Positions 29,302-40,434 of a DNA stretch of 44,296 nucleotides are shown piece by piece; within the stretch, counting starts at the first letter, position 1, and every line of letters starts with the position of its first letter. Where the stretch lies: assembly GCA_035516965.1 (NCBI GenBank), contig DATIZR010000066.1, positions 1-44,296 on the forward strand, written 5' to 3'. This DNA is from Nitrospirota bacterium (lineage in GTDB: Bacteria > Nitrospirota > UBA9217). The notes beneath the pieces are model-generated. The model made no database searches. It was not told where the DNA came from and worked only from the letters and a program-made list of their open reading frames with translations. A program made the translations under genes and the position numbers.

Positions 29302-29892
29302 ATGGAAGACGAAAGCGTGGCACGTGAAAAGAAGATCATTGCGATACTGAACGAGGAGATCGAGGACGGGGCCGATCTCGCGGCGGAAGCGCGCCGCATG
29401 GTGGAGTATCTTCTGCTGGAAAAGAAGGGCTATGCGCGGGAAGAGGTCCGGAAGAACGTGGTATTCGATGTGGTCCTCGACAAGGAGCGGCTCACTTCAT
29501 CCGTGGATTTCCTGGTGACCGTGGAGGGGAAAAAGGCGATGATCATCAAGTGCGCCGCGGGATCTCTCGCTTCCCGTGAGCGCCAGGCCCTGGCGGCTGC
29601 ACGGCTGATCGGCGATCCGCCGGTCCCGATCGCGGTCGTCGCCGACCCGGAGACGGCGGAGGTGCTCGATGCCGGCACGGGCGAGGTCATCGGCGAGGGG
29701 TTCGGAGCGATCCCCACGCGGGACCAGATCGCGGGCCTCCTGTCGGAGAGGCGGCCAGTAACGCTTTCGCCGGTGCGCATCGAAAGGGAGAAGCGCATCC
29801 TCCTGGCCTTTGATGCGATCCGGTGCAGCGTGCCGCGCGGCGCAGACGGCGGGGTCCGGATCGGGCCGGAGCCGGGGAAGGACAAGTGCTGA
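29302..29892 (+). CDS. HsdR N-terminal domain-like protein (HSDR_N_2 family)
   Basis: A 196-residue protein; ATG 29302 has no strong SD (GGTGAACC). The pattern R-R-M-V-E-Y-L-L-x-E-K-K-G-Y-x-R-E-E-V, then V-D-F-L-V-T-V-E-G-K-K-A-M-I-I-K-C-A-A-G and A-A-A-R-L-I-G with P-I-A-V-V-A-D-P-E-T-A-E-V, matches stand-alone proteins related to the nuclease-like N-terminal domain of type I restriction subunit R. The D...E-x-K core appears as D-F...E-G-K-K. No other restriction gene is present, so it is not a restriction enzyme subunit in any obvious sense. Role unknown. Confidence 0.75.
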   Translation: MEDESVAREKKIIAILNEEIEDGADLAAEARRMVEYLLLEKKGYAREEVRKNVVFDVVLDKERLTSSVDFLVTVEGKKAMIIKCAAGSLASRERQALAAARLIGDPPVPIAVVADPETAEVLDAGTGEVIGEGFGAIPTRDQIAGLLSERRPVTLSPVRIEREKRILLAFDAIRCSVPRGADGGVRIGPEPGKDKC

Positions 29893-29923
29893 TGTCTCGC
29901 TGGCAGCGCCGGGGCACGTCGAA

Positions 29924-29960
29924 GAAGGGCACATAAATGAATATTCTTTTTGTGCCCTTC
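29924..29960. repeat. Dispersed palindrome
   Basis: GAAGGGCACA (29924-29933) and TGTGCCCTTC (29951-29960) form a perfect 10-bp inverted repeat with a 17-nt AT-rich loop. The U-run lies inside the loop, not after the stem, so it is probably a dispersed repeat rather than a terminator. Confidence 0.5.
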
Positions 29961-30083
29961 GTGTCTCGGGTGGCCCTCTTGTTGGCCACTGTGTGATACC
30001 GCGCTTACTTTATTATCGTCCGGTCTTTCTAGCCTGCCGCGTCATTCCTGGTTCATCTGCGGCCCCTGACATTTTCCATCTCC

Positions 30084-30935
30084 ATGACCCAGATCACCGA
30101 AGAAACCTTCGAACAGATACTCAAATCCTTCATCCGCTCGGAAACGATCGACTTGAGCAGGGTCTCCTTCATCGACCCCTACGGCATGCTGGCGCTCCTC
30201 GAGATAGGCGAGCTCTGCCAGCTCGAGGACGTCAGGAAGACGATCATCCTTCCCCGGTCCGCTGATGTTCTTTCCTACCTCGACCGGATGGACTTTTTCA
30301 CTCATGCCCGGCGAACCTTCTCCCTGGAAGAATCATCCGGCCGGGCTGCCGGGAAGCCTCAAAAAAGCATTGATTCGGACGTGCTGCTCGAGATAACTCC
30401 GATCGAGAAATCGAACGACATCCATTTCATCGTCGGGAAGGTGAGGGACCGCGCCCAGGCCATCCTCGCGGCCCACCTGCACTATGATGAGAGGGCCATC
30501 AGCGGGTTCATCGTCGCCCTGTCCGAGGTCTGCCAGAACATCATCGAGCACAGCGAGAACAAGGGCTTTGTCGGCATCCAGAAGTACCGATTCCCGAAGC
30601 TGGACAAGAACGTCGTCAAGATAGCGGTCATGGACATCGGCATCGGGTTCCGAAGATCGCTTTCCGGCAGGTTCAAGCTCAGGGGCGATCTCGAGGCCAT
30701 CGAAAAGGGGCTGCTCCACGGCGCGTCGCGCTACGAAGACGAGGGCAGGGGGCACGGTCTTGCCGCGGTGCGTCGTTTTATCACGCAGTGGAACGGGAAG
30801 CTTTCGATCCGCTCCGGCACCGCCAGGCTTTCCATCGTTCCGAAATGGGCCCGGGGCAGGGAGCAGGAGCACGGCCTTACCCTTTTTCCGGGAGCGCAGA
30901 TCAATATTCTCCTGCCCGAAATCCATTCGCAATAA
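30084..30935 (+). CDS. Two-domain STAS-like / HATPase regulator
   Basis: A 283-residue protein. Residues about 1-85 look like a STAS-type fold (T-I-D-L-S-R-V-S-F-I-D-P-Y-G-M-L-A-L-L). Residues about 115-280 are a GHKL ATPase: N-box-like A-L-S-E-V-C-Q-N-I-I-E-H-S-E-N, V-M-D-I-G-I-G-F and G-R-G-H-G-L-A-A-V, as in anti-sigma factor kinases such as SpoIIAB/RsbW. No phosphoacceptor His domain, so it is not a classical sensor kinase. The start at ATG 30084 lacks a clear SD. The next gene encodes a STAS-like protein, suggesting a partner-switch-like module. Confidence 0.8.
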   Translation: MTQITEETFEQILKSFIRSETIDLSRVSFIDPYGMLALLEIGELCQLEDVRKTIILPRSADVLSYLDRMDFFTHARRTFSLEESSGRAAGKPQKSIDSDVLLEITPIEKSNDIHFIVGKVRDRAQAILAAHLHYDERAISGFIVALSEVCQNIIEHSENKGFVGIQKYRFPKLDKNVVKIAVMDIGIGFRRSLSGRFKLRGDLEAIEKGLLHGASRYEDEGRGHGLAAVRRFITQWNGKLSIRSGTARLSIVPKWARGREQEHGLTLFPGAQINILLPEIHSQ

Positions 30936-30989
30936 CCGTCATTCCCGCGAAGGCGGCAATCCCAGGCCTCAGGTACATAAAATTTCCCC

Positions 30990-31030
30990 TTGACAAAAGT
31001 CTGCATATATGGTTCAATTGATTCAATTGA
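30990..31030 (+). promoter_or_regulatory. Promoter with overlapping repeated operator-like motif
   Basis: TTGACA (30990-30995), 17 nt, then TTCAAT (31013-31018). The -10 lies inside TTCAATTGATTCAATTGAA (31013-31031), two direct copies of TTCAATTGA that are also largely palindromic. The start codon follows at 31047. A repressor could bind over the -10 region. Confidence 0.55.
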
Positions 31031-31046
31031 AGCATGGTGGGTCTTT

Positions 31047-31607
31047 ATGGCAAAGTATGACCTTTTAAAACTTCTCAAGGAGGAACTCGGCAACGGCTCG
31101 AAGGACCTCGTGACCCGGCCGTCGGGGCAGGCGATCCGGGAGCGGATCGAGCGCGACATCGAGAAGGAGCCGGAAGGATCGGTGATCGCCCTCGATTTCT
31201 CGAAGATCGGTGTGATCGACTACTCCTGCGCCGACGAAGTGATCGCCAAGATCGTGTCGCGGCTGCTCTCCAACGAGTACGGCGACCGGTACCTGCTTTT
31301 AACGGGCCTGAACGAGAACCAGCTGGAAAACATCGAGGTGGCGCTGGAACGCAAGGACCTTGCCGTGCTTGCCGAGACCCGCGACGGGGCCAGGACCGTG
31401 CTGGGGAACCTGAACAATTATCTGAAAGACACTTTCGACGTGATCGCAAAAAAGAAAAAAGTGACGTCCAAGGACCTGGCCGATGCGCGGAAACTCGAAG
31501 CAAACACGAGCGGCACCAGGCTCTTGAACCTGCACAAGAAGCGGCTGGTGAGACGGGTCGAAGAGGTCCGGACGGACGGAAAGATATGGGTGTACGAGAC
31601 ACTGTGA
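31047..31607 (+). CDS. STAS-like regulatory protein (DUF4325-type)
   Basis: A 186-residue protein; I take ATG 31047 over 30990, which overlaps the promoter. The core V-I-A-L-D-F-S-K-I-G-V-I-D-Y-S-C-A-D-E-V-I resembles the STAS-like DUF4325 domain (the D-F-x-x-I-x-x-x-D-x-S pattern is the anti-anti-sigma phospho-site region). The C-terminal 70 residues are Lys-rich and helical. It is the likely partner of the GHKL protein encoded just upstream, with its own promoter between them. Target unknown. Confidence 0.75.
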   Translation: MAKYDLLKLLKEELGNGSKDLVTRPSGQAIRERIERDIEKEPEGSVIALDFSKIGVIDYSCADEVIAKIVSRLLSNEYGDRYLLLTGLNENQLENIEVALERKDLAVLAETRDGARTVLGNLNNYLKDTFDVIAKKKKVTSKDLADARKLEANTSGTRLLNLHKKRLVRRVEEVRTDGKIWVYETL

Positions 31608-31656
31608 GACACCGGCCGGCCTTTTCCATTGACCGGCTGCGAAAGGCAATGATAGA

Positions 31657-32142
31657 ATGAACGCCGCTGAACAGACGGAAAAGGGAGGATTGAGAAGGGG
31701 ACTGATCCTTTTCCTGGCGCAGGGCGCCTGGTCGGGGAGGTCTCCCTTCGCGCCGGGCACCGCGGGGACAATGGTTGCCGTTCTCCTGTACCTGCTCCTT
31801 GCCGGTCTGCCCGCTGCCTGGTATCTCGCCGCGTGCGCCGCGGTGACCGGGATCGCGATCTGGATTGCCGATGAGGCGGAACGGATGCTGGGCAGGAAGG
31901 ACGACGGGTCGATCGTGATCGACGAGATCGCCGGGTATCTCGTTTCGATGGCCCTGGTGCCCGCCGGGTGGCTGTTCATCGCCGCGGGGTTCTTCCTGTT
32001 CCGGGTGTTCGATATCATCAAGCCATTTCCGGCAAGACGGCTGCAGGACCTGCACGGCGGCCCGGGCATCGTGCTGGACGACATCGCGGCGGGGGTGTAT
32101 ACGAATATCGTGCTTCGAGTAATCTGGTACTTTGCGAATTGA
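31657..32142 (+). CDS. pgpA: Phosphatidylglycerophosphatase A
   Basis: A 161-residue membrane protein. The family motifs G-x-W-S-G-R-S-P-F-A-P-G-T-A-G-T, then D-G-S-I-V-I-D-E-I-A-G-Y-L and F-F-L-F-R-V-F-D-I-I-K-P-F-P-A-R-R, and L-D-D-I-A-A-G-V-Y-T-N near the end are complete. It dephosphorylates phosphatidylglycerol phosphate in the inner membrane to make phosphatidylglycerol. There is no clear SD before ATG 31657. It starts the conserved block ending with mltG and precedes cinA, a common pairing. Confidence 0.93.
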   Translation: MNAAEQTEKGGLRRGLILFLAQGAWSGRSPFAPGTAGTMVAVLLYLLLAGLPAAWYLAACAAVTGIAIWIADEAERMLGRKDDGSIVIDEIAGYLVSMALVPAGWLFIAAGFFLFRVFDIIKPFPARRLQDLHGGPGIVLDDIAAGVYTNIVLRVIWYFAN

Positions 32143-32250
32143 GGATCCGTACCGGACGGGTGTTTGAATACCGGTATGTGTGCGGATTGCGGGATGTGAA
32201 GCAGGAATTTTTTCTATCCGTGTTTATCCATGGTTGCCTAGAGGGTGCTC

Positions 32251-33483
32251 ATGCGTGCTGAGATCATAGCGACCGGCAGCGAACTGCTCTCCGGCGTTCC
32301 CGAGACGAATTCCCTGTTCCTGTCCGAGGAACTCCTGTCCCTGGGGATCGAAACGGCCTTCAAGACCGTCGTGGGGGACGATGAGAAGGACATGGAAGAC
32401 ACCTTCCGCAGGGCCATGGACCGGGCCGAGGTGGTGATCATCTCGGGCGGGATAGGCCCGACCGAGGACGACATCACGCGCAAGGTGGTCGCCAAGATCG
32501 TCAAGAAGCGGCTCGTGCTGAATGAGGACGCGCACAAGGCGATCCATGAACGGCTTGCGGGCAGGGGAAAGGACGTCCTGGTCGCGAACGACCGGCAGGC
32601 CCTGATCCCGGTCGGCGCCCGGCTTCTGCGCAATCCCGTGGGCATCGCGCCGGGTTTCTTTCTCTTCGAAAAGGACTCCTTTATCGCGGTGCTGCCCGGC
32701 GTTCCGCGGGAACTGTACGCCATGTTCCGGGAAGAGCTGAAACCGGCGCTCGCGGAGCGGGCCTCGGGAAGGCTGTTCCTCAGGCGGAAAGTGCTGCACA
32801 CCTGCGGCATTTCCGAGTCGGCAGTCAACAAGGCCATCCAGGACATCATGCGCAGGGCCGAGCCGAAGGTGGGCCTGACCGCGAAGGAAACCGGGGTGGA
32901 TATCCGGATCATTGCTCCCGGCACCAGCGCCGACCAGGCCCAGTCTCACGCGGACCGGACCGAAGCCGTGATCAGAGAAAGGCTCGGCGACGCGGTCTAC
33001 GCCGCGGACGGCCAGACCATGGAAGAGGTGGTCGGCGCTCTCCTCAAACAGCGGAGGCTCACGCTCGCCGTGGCGGAGTCATGTACCGGCGGCCTGATCG
33101 GCGCCCAGATCACGAACATCGCCGGAAGCTCCGGGTATTTCGACCGCGGTGTGGTGACCTACAGCAACACCGCCAAGACGGAGCTGCTGGGAGTGCCGGC
33201 GGGCCTGATCGACCGCCACGGCGCGGTCAGCAGCGAGGTCGCAAAGGCCATGGCGAAGGCCGTCAGGGAATCGGCGAACGTGGACATCGGCCTTTCCGTC
33301 ACCGGCATCGCCGGCCCGGGCGGCGGGAGCGAGCAGAAGCCCGTGGGCCTGGTCTACACGGCGGTCGCGACAGACCGGGGAGTGCAGGCGGTCGAGCACC
33401 GGTTCCTCGGCGACCGTGAGCAGATCCGGCTGAGGTCCGCGCAGATGGCGCTGGATATGGTGAGGAGATACCTGATCGGGTGA
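32251..33483 (+). CDS. cinA: CinA-type protein (competence/damage-inducible; NMN deamidase)
   Basis: A 410-residue protein. I choose ATG 32251, after AGAGGGTG, rather than GTG 32245. The N-terminal MoaB/Mog-like domain starts M-R-A-E-I-I-A-T-G-S-E-L-L-S-G and has I-I-S-G-G-I-G-P-T-E-D-D-I-T-R and G-I-A-P-G-F. The C-terminal amidase domain has V-A-E-S-C-T-G-G-L-I-G and V-T-G-I-A-G-P-G-G-G-S-E-Q-K-P-V-G-L-V-Y. The full-length two-domain form recycles NMN (pyrophosphatase plus deamidase). Its position just before thpR-recA is typical. Confidence 0.93.
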   Translation: MRAEIIATGSELLSGVPETNSLFLSEELLSLGIETAFKTVVGDDEKDMEDTFRRAMDRAEVVIISGGIGPTEDDITRKVVAKIVKKRLVLNEDAHKAIHERLAGRGKDVLVANDRQALIPVGARLLRNPVGIAPGFFLFEKDSFIAVLPGVPRELYAMFREELKPALAERASGRLFLRRKVLHTCGISESAVNKAIQDIMRRAEPKVGLTAKETGVDIRIIAPGTSADQAQSHADRTEAVIRERLGDAVYAADGQTMEEVVGALLKQRRLTLAVAESCTGGLIGAQITNIAGSSGYFDRGVVTYSNTAKTELLGVPAGLIDRHGAVSSEVAKAMAKAVRESANVDIGLSVTGIAGPGGGSEQKPVGLVYTAVATDRGVQAVEHRFLGDREQIRLRSAQMALDMVRRYLIG

Positions 33484-33597
33484 GAGGACCGAAGACAGAG
33501 GGCAGACGAGAGGCAGAGACGGGGGACGAGAGACAAGGACGGGAGAATCGAACGTCAATTTGTATTCTGAACGGTGGTCATCTGTACCCTGATAGAT

Positions 33598-34155
33598 ATG
33601 CGTTCCTTCATCGCCATAGAGATACCCGAGGCCATCAAGAAACAGATGGCCGAGGCGCAAGACCGGCTCAAGGGTTCGGGCGTGGAGGCGAGCTGGACCA
33701 GGCCCGAGGGCATCCATCTGACGCTCAAGTTTCTCGGAGAGATACCGGCAGCGCTGGTCCCGGACATCGAGCAGGCGCTCTCGGGAGCGGTCTCGGGCAG
33801 GGGAAGGTTCCGGCTTGCCGTCGGAGGGGTGGGCGCGTTCCCGAATGCGAACAACACGCGCGTGGCATGGATAGGCCTTTCGGGGGACCTCGATCAGCTC
33901 ACGCGGCTGCAGGAAGCGGTCGAGGACGCAATGGCCCGGCTTGGCATGGATCGCGAGAACAGGGCGTTCAAACCGCATCTCACGCTCGCGAGGGTCAAGT
34001 ACATCCGGTCCCGCGACCAGTGGCGCAAGGCGCTCGACGAGATCAGGGACATCAAACTGCCGGAGTTCGAGGTGACCGGCGTCAGCCTGATGAAGAGCGA
34101 GCTCAACCGGAGCGGCGCCGTGTACACGGAGATTGCAAAAGTGGGACTGCGATAA
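33598..34155 (+). CDS. thpR: RNA 2',3'-cyclic phosphodiesterase (ThpR / LigT)
   Basis: A 185-residue protein of the 2H phosphoesterase family. Both catalytic H-x-T motifs are visible: H-L-T-L-K-F at His40 and H-L-T-L-A-R at His127. The start [10 protein letters not shown] is typical; it lies after a weak SD, and the upstream codons of the open frame are not conserved. The enzyme hydrolyses or ligates 2',5'/2',3' RNA ends in vitro; its physiological RNA is unclear. It sits between cinA and recA, a conserved arrangement. Confidence 0.92.
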   Translation: MRSFIAIEIPEAIKKQMAEAQDRLKGSGVEASWTRPEGIHLTLKFLGEIPAALVPDIEQALSGAVSGRGRFRLAVGGVGAFPNANNTRVAWIGLSGDLDQLTRLQEAVEDAMARLGMDRENRAFKPHLTLARVKYIRSRDQWRKALDEIRDIKLPEFEVTGVSLMKSELNRSGAVYTEIAKVGLR

Positions 34156-34216
34156 AGGGACAGTCGCTGAAACAAATCAATTCGATCAGCCGCGCTGCGG
34201 CGAAAGGAGATACACC

Positions 34217-35338
34217 ATGGCGGACAAGGAACGGTTGAAAGCGTTGGAACTGGCGGTGGGACAGATCGAGAAGCAGTTCGGCAAGGGCTCGATCATGCGG
34301 CTGGGCAGGGAGGAAGTGCCGGCCAACATTCCCGCCATTTCCACGGGCTCCCTGGGGCTTGACATCGCGCTCGGCGTGGGCGGCGTGCCGAGGGGAAGGA
34401 TCGTCGAGGTCTACGGGCCCGAGTCGTCGGGCAAGACCACGCTGGCGCTCCATATCATCGCCGAGGCGCAGAAGGCAGGCGGCCAGGCCGCCTTCATCGA
34501 CGCCGAGCATGCGCTGGATGTCATCTACGCGCGCAAGCTTGGGGTGCGCACCGACGACCTTCTGATATCACAGCCGGATACGGGCGAGCAGGCGCTCGAG
34601 ATCACCGAGACGCTGGTCCGGAGCGGCGCCATCGACGTCATCGTCGTGGATTCCGTGGCGGCGCTCACGCCGCGTGCCGAGATCGAAGGAGAGATGGGCG
34701 ACGCGCACATGGGGCTCCAGGCGCGCCTCATGAGCCAGGCGCTCCGCAAGCTGACGGGCGCCATCAGCAAGTCCAACACCACGCTCCTCTTCATCAACCA
34801 GATCCGCATGAAGATCGGCGTGATGTTCGGCAATCCCGAAACGACCACGGGCGGCAACGCGCTCAAGTTCTACGCCTCGGTCCGGCTCGATATCCGCAAG
34901 GTGTCGGCCGTCAAGGAAGGCGAGGAAGTGACCGGCGGAAGGGTGAAGGTGAAAGTGGTGAAAAACAAGATAGCCCCTCCCTTCCGGGCCGCTGAATTTG
35001 ATATAATGTTCAACGAAGGAATCTCGAAGACCGGCGAGATCATCGACATGGGCGTCGAGAAGAACATCATCGAAAAGAGCGGCGCCTGGTTCTCCTACAG
35101 CGGGACGCGCATCGGCCAGGGACGGGAGAATGTGAAGCAGTTCCTGAACGAGCACCGGGACATGATGGCCGAGATCGAGCTCAAGGTGCGGCAGGCAGCG
35201 GGCCTCCCGGTCAGCGGTGCAGACGCACCGGCCGCGGAGAGCGGCGCGCCGGCGAAAGACAAGGAAGCCGCGCCGGCTCCCGAGAGGGTAATAAAGGCCG
35301 CGAAAGGCCAGAAATCAGAGAAGCATGCGGAGGCATAA
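34217..35338 (+). CDS. recA: Recombinase RecA
   Basis: A 373-residue protein; ATG 34217 follows AAAGGAGAT. Residues 1-33 form the N-terminal oligomerisation helix ([10 protein letters not shown]), Walker A is G-P-E-S-S-G-K-T-T (68-76), and [18 protein letters not shown], then [31 protein letters not shown] are present. The C-terminal 40 residues are Ala/Lys/Glu-rich, more extended than in E. coli. It catalyses strand exchange and activates LexA cleavage. No SOS box is seen nearby. Its stop overlaps the SD region of the pilT-like gene. Confidence 0.98.
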   Translation: MADKERLKALELAVGQIEKQFGKGSIMRLGREEVPANIPAISTGSLGLDIALGVGGVPRGRIVEVYGPESSGKTTLALHIIAEAQKAGGQAAFIDAEHALDVIYARKLGVRTDDLLISQPDTGEQALEITETLVRSGAIDVIVVDSVAALTPRAEIEGEMGDAHMGLQARLMSQALRKLTGAISKSNTTLLFINQIRMKIGVMFGNPETTTGGNALKFYASVRLDIRKVSAVKEGEEVTGGRVKVKVVKNKIAPPFRAAEFDIMFNEGISKTGEIIDMGVEKNIIEKSGAWFSYSGTRIGQGRENVKQFLNEHRDMMAEIELKVRQAAGLPVSGADAPAAESGAPAKDKEAAPAPERVIKAAKGQKSEKHAEA

Positions 35339-36649
35339 ATGAACCTGAACGAACTGCTCAAAGTGACCTTTGAAAAGCGGGCTTCGGACCTGCACGTCAA
35401 GGTCGGCGTTCCGCCGATCCTCAGGATCGACGGGAAGCTGACGCCGCTCGAGACCGAAAAGCGGCTGACCCAGGAGGACGTGCTCGCCACGGCTCAGGGC
35501 ATCATGAACCCCGTCCAGAAGGCAAAATTTACCGAAAAGAACGAGCTCGATATGGCCTATGCCGTGCCGGGCCTCGGCCGCTTCCGTGTGAACGTTTTCA
35601 AGCAGCGTGGCAGCGTGGGCATGGTCTTCCGTCTCGTACCGGCCAAGATCCTGAACTTCGAGGAGCTCAATCTCCCCGTCGTCCTCTCAAAGATTGCCGC
35701 CGAACAGCGGGGCCTCATTCTCGTGACCGGTACGACGGGCAGCGGCAAATCCACGACGCTCGCTGCCATGATCGACTTCATCAACACCAGCCGCACGGCC
35801 AACATCGTCACCATCGAGGACCCCATCGAGTTCCTGCACCGCGACAAGAAGAGCATCGTGAACCAGCGCGAGATCGGCGCCGACACGTTCTCCTTCGGCG
35901 ACGCGCTCCGGAGCGCGCTCCGCCAGGACCCGGATGTTATCCTGGTCGGCGAGATGCGCGACTTCGAGACGGTCTCCACGGCGTTGACCGCGGCAGAGAC
36001 CGGCCACCTCGTCCTCTCCACGCTGCACACCCTGGACGCGGCGGAAACGATCAACCGTATCATCACGGTCTTCCCGCCCTACCAGCAGAAGCAGGTCAGG
36101 ATGCAGCTCGCCTCGGTGATCAAGGGCATCGTATCGCAGCGCCTCGTCCCGAAGGCGGACGGGAACGGCCGCGTCGCCGCCGTCGAGATCATGCTGGGGA
36201 CCCTGTCGGTCCGGGAGGCCATCATCGACGACAACAAGACGCGCCAGGTCCCGAGCATCATCGCCGCGGGCCAGATGCATTACGGCATGCAGACCTTCGA
36301 CCAGTCGCTCCTCGGACTGTACAGGAAGGGGATGATCACCTACGAAGAGGCGATCACGACGGCAAGCAACCCGGACGACTTTGCGCTGAAGGTGAAGGGA
36401 ATCCAGTCGACGAGCGATATCGCGGCCGACGAGGACGAGGCGCGGAAGCGCGGCGCAAAGCCCGCAGGAGGCATTCCCGGCAAGGTCGGCGGGGCCGCTC
36501 CCGGCTCGACGACCGGAAAGCCCCTCGGGGTTCCGTCCCGCTACGGGAATACGCCGCCGGCGGACAGTCAGAAATCCGGAGAGGCACGCGAGTACACCGG
36601 AGGGTCTACGGACTCGGACTTCAAGATCGACCGGTTCGGCGACAAGTAG
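35339..36649 (+). CDS. PilT/PilU-family pilus retraction ATPase with extended tail
   Basis: A 436-residue protein whose ATG follows the recA TAA directly, with the SD inside recA (GCGGAGGC). PAS-like N-terminal domain (A-S-D-L-H-V-K-V-G-V-P-P-I-L-R-I-D-G-K-L), Walker A G-T-T-G-S-G-K-S-T (about 130-138), Asp box I-E-D-P-I-E-F-L-H, Walker B Q-D-P-D-V-I-L-V-G-E-M-R-D, His box H-L-V-L-S-T-L-H-T. The PilT A-I-R-N-L-I-R-E motif is replaced by S-V-R-E-A-I-I-D-D-N. The last ~90 residues are a Gly/Pro/Ser-rich disordered tail absent from standard PilT. It retracts type IV pili. Translationally coupled to recA. Confidence 0.92.
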   Translation: MNLNELLKVTFEKRASDLHVKVGVPPILRIDGKLTPLETEKRLTQEDVLATAQGIMNPVQKAKFTEKNELDMAYAVPGLGRFRVNVFKQRGSVGMVFRLVPAKILNFEELNLPVVLSKIAAEQRGLILVTGTTGSGKSTTLAAMIDFINTSRTANIVTIEDPIEFLHRDKKSIVNQREIGADTFSFGDALRSALRQDPDVILVGEMRDFETVSTALTAAETGHLVLSTLHTLDAAETINRIITVFPPYQQKQVRMQLASVIKGIVSQRLVPKADGNGRVAAVEIMLGTLSVREAIIDDNKTRQVPSIIAAGQMHYGMQTFDQSLLGLYRKGMITYEEAITTASNPDDFALKVKGIQSTSDIAADEDEARKRGAKPAGGIPGKVGGAAPGSTTGKPLGVPSRYGNTPPADSQKSGEAREYTGGSTDSDFKIDRFGDK

Positions 36650-36667
36650 CCCGACAGGGAGCGCGGG

Positions 36668-37162
36668 ATGCCGAACGAGGGACGGGATGAAAAGGAACTG
36701 AAGCAAGCCAGGAACACGGCCTACCGCTTTCTCGCCATCCGCCCGCGAAGCAGGGCCGAAGTCGAGAAGAAGCTCCGCGAGCGGGAGTTCCCTGCCAATA
36801 CGGTCAGCGCCGTTGTCGAACAGCTCCTCCGGTTCGGCTATCTCGATGACCCGAAGTTTGCCCGTCAGTGGGCCGCGGCGAGGGTGCGGACCCGCGGGTT
36901 CGGCAGGCGGAGGATAGAGCTGGAACTCCGACAGAAGGGCATCGGCCGCGACACCGCCCATGAAGCGCTTGCCGAAGCATTCGATGATTCATCGGAATCC
37001 GAGATCGCCCGCCGTGAAGCGGAGAAGAAGCTAAGGACCCTCGCCCGCTTCACACCGGATGTGCGGAAACGGCGGCTTGCGGGATTTCTGGGACGGAAGG
37101 GGTTTTCAGGCGAAGTCGTCCGGGAAATGCTCCGCATGGTTCCCCGGCAGGAGACAGCGTAG
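36668..37162 (+). CDS. recX: Regulatory protein RecX
   Basis: A 164-residue protein, standard RecX size. It starts 18 nt after the pilT-like stop, behind GGGAGCG. The three-helix tandem repeats are visible: A-Y-R-F-L-A-I-R-P-R-S-R-A-E-V-E-K-K-L, then F-G-Y-L-D-D-P-K-F-A-R-Q-W and G-R-R-R-I-E-L-E-L-R-Q-K-G-I, and R-K-R-R-L-A-G-F-L-G-R-K-G-F. RecX binds in the RecA filament groove and limits its extension. Separation from recA by a pilT-like gene is a known arrangement in several phyla. Confidence 0.93.
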   Translation: MPNEGRDEKELKQARNTAYRFLAIRPRSRAEVEKKLREREFPANTVSAVVEQLLRFGYLDDPKFARQWAAARVRTRGFGRRRIELELRQKGIGRDTAHEALAEAFDDSSESEIARREAEKKLRTLARFTPDVRKRRLAGFLGRKGFSGEVVREMLRMVPRQETA

Positions 37163-37305
37163 GCCGGGGTCCTCGTCGTGACGCAAGCGCTCTGTTGCCG
37201 GTTGAAAGACAGCTCGTGATCCCTCCCTGTTCAGGCCTGGTTGAAGAAGCACCTCAATAATCTGTTGAATTATTCCCCCTTTTCTGCTATTTTCCTCTCT
37301 GTTCC

Positions 37306-37365
37306 TGCCGTCACCCTGAGCGAAGCGAGAGGTCCTCTTCCGGGAGATCCTTCGCTGCGCCCGGA
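37306..37365. repeat. Dispersed intergenic repeat fragment
   Basis: CGTCACCCTGAGCGAAGCGAG, followed by GAGATCCTTCGCTGCGC, resembles the common GTCACCCTGAGCG-AAGGATC dispersed palindromic elements. It lies in the 250-bp gap between recX and alaS, where nothing else is recognised. Confidence 0.5.
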
Positions 37366-37410
37366 ATCAAGCGCCCGGGGCAATCTACTTCCATTTCAAC
37401 GAGGTGTGTT

Positions 37411-40047
<2,637 letters not shown>

Positions 40048-40094
40048 GTCTTTCGGCGGATACTTTAACGGAAATCACAGCCAAGGAGGGTACC

Positions 40095-40415
40095 ATGACG
40101 GTTGCGGAGATCATCAAAAAGGCGATGCTGGCAGGTTTGGGTGCACAGGAAAAGGCAAAGGAATTCGTTGACGAACTGGTCAAGGCCGGCGAGCTCTCGA
40201 AGAGTGACGCCTCGTCTCTGGTCAAGGAGTGGGTCTCCAAGGCGGAGGACGGCCGCAAGGAATTCGACCATAAGATCAAGGACGCCGTCTCAGCGACATT
40301 CGAGAAACTGAACATCCCGTCGCGGGATGACATCGAAAAGATGGAAAAGAAACTCCAGAATATTTCCGCACGGCTGGCGAAGCTCGAGAACACGGAAGAG
40401 AAGGGCGCGGCTTAA
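40095..40415 (+). CDS. Phasin-family small coiled-coil protein
   Basis: A 106-residue protein; ATG 40095 follows AAGGAGGGTACC. It is almost wholly helical: V-A-E-I-I-K-K-A-M-L-A-G-L-G-A-Q-E-K-A-K-E-F-V, then an acidic/basic heptad region ending M-E-K-K-L-Q-N-I-S-A-R-L-A-K-L-E. This matches the short PhaI/PhaF-like phasin domain proteins often found next to ubiB in Desulfobacterota and relatives. Their role there is not settled; no PHA synthase is present here, so a regulatory or membrane role with UbiB is possible. Confidence 0.82.
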   Translation: MTVAEIIKKAMLAGLGAQEKAKEFVDELVKAGELSKSDASSLVKEWVSKAEDGRKEFDHKIKDAVSATFEKLNIPSRDDIEKMEKKLQNISARLAKLENTEEKGAA

Positions 40416-40434
40416 CCCGTCGCCCAAAACGCCC

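Noticed and set aside
29302-29892. Active type I restriction system
   Set aside because: Only an HsdR N-terminal-like domain is present; there is no helicase domain, HsdM or HsdS in the window.
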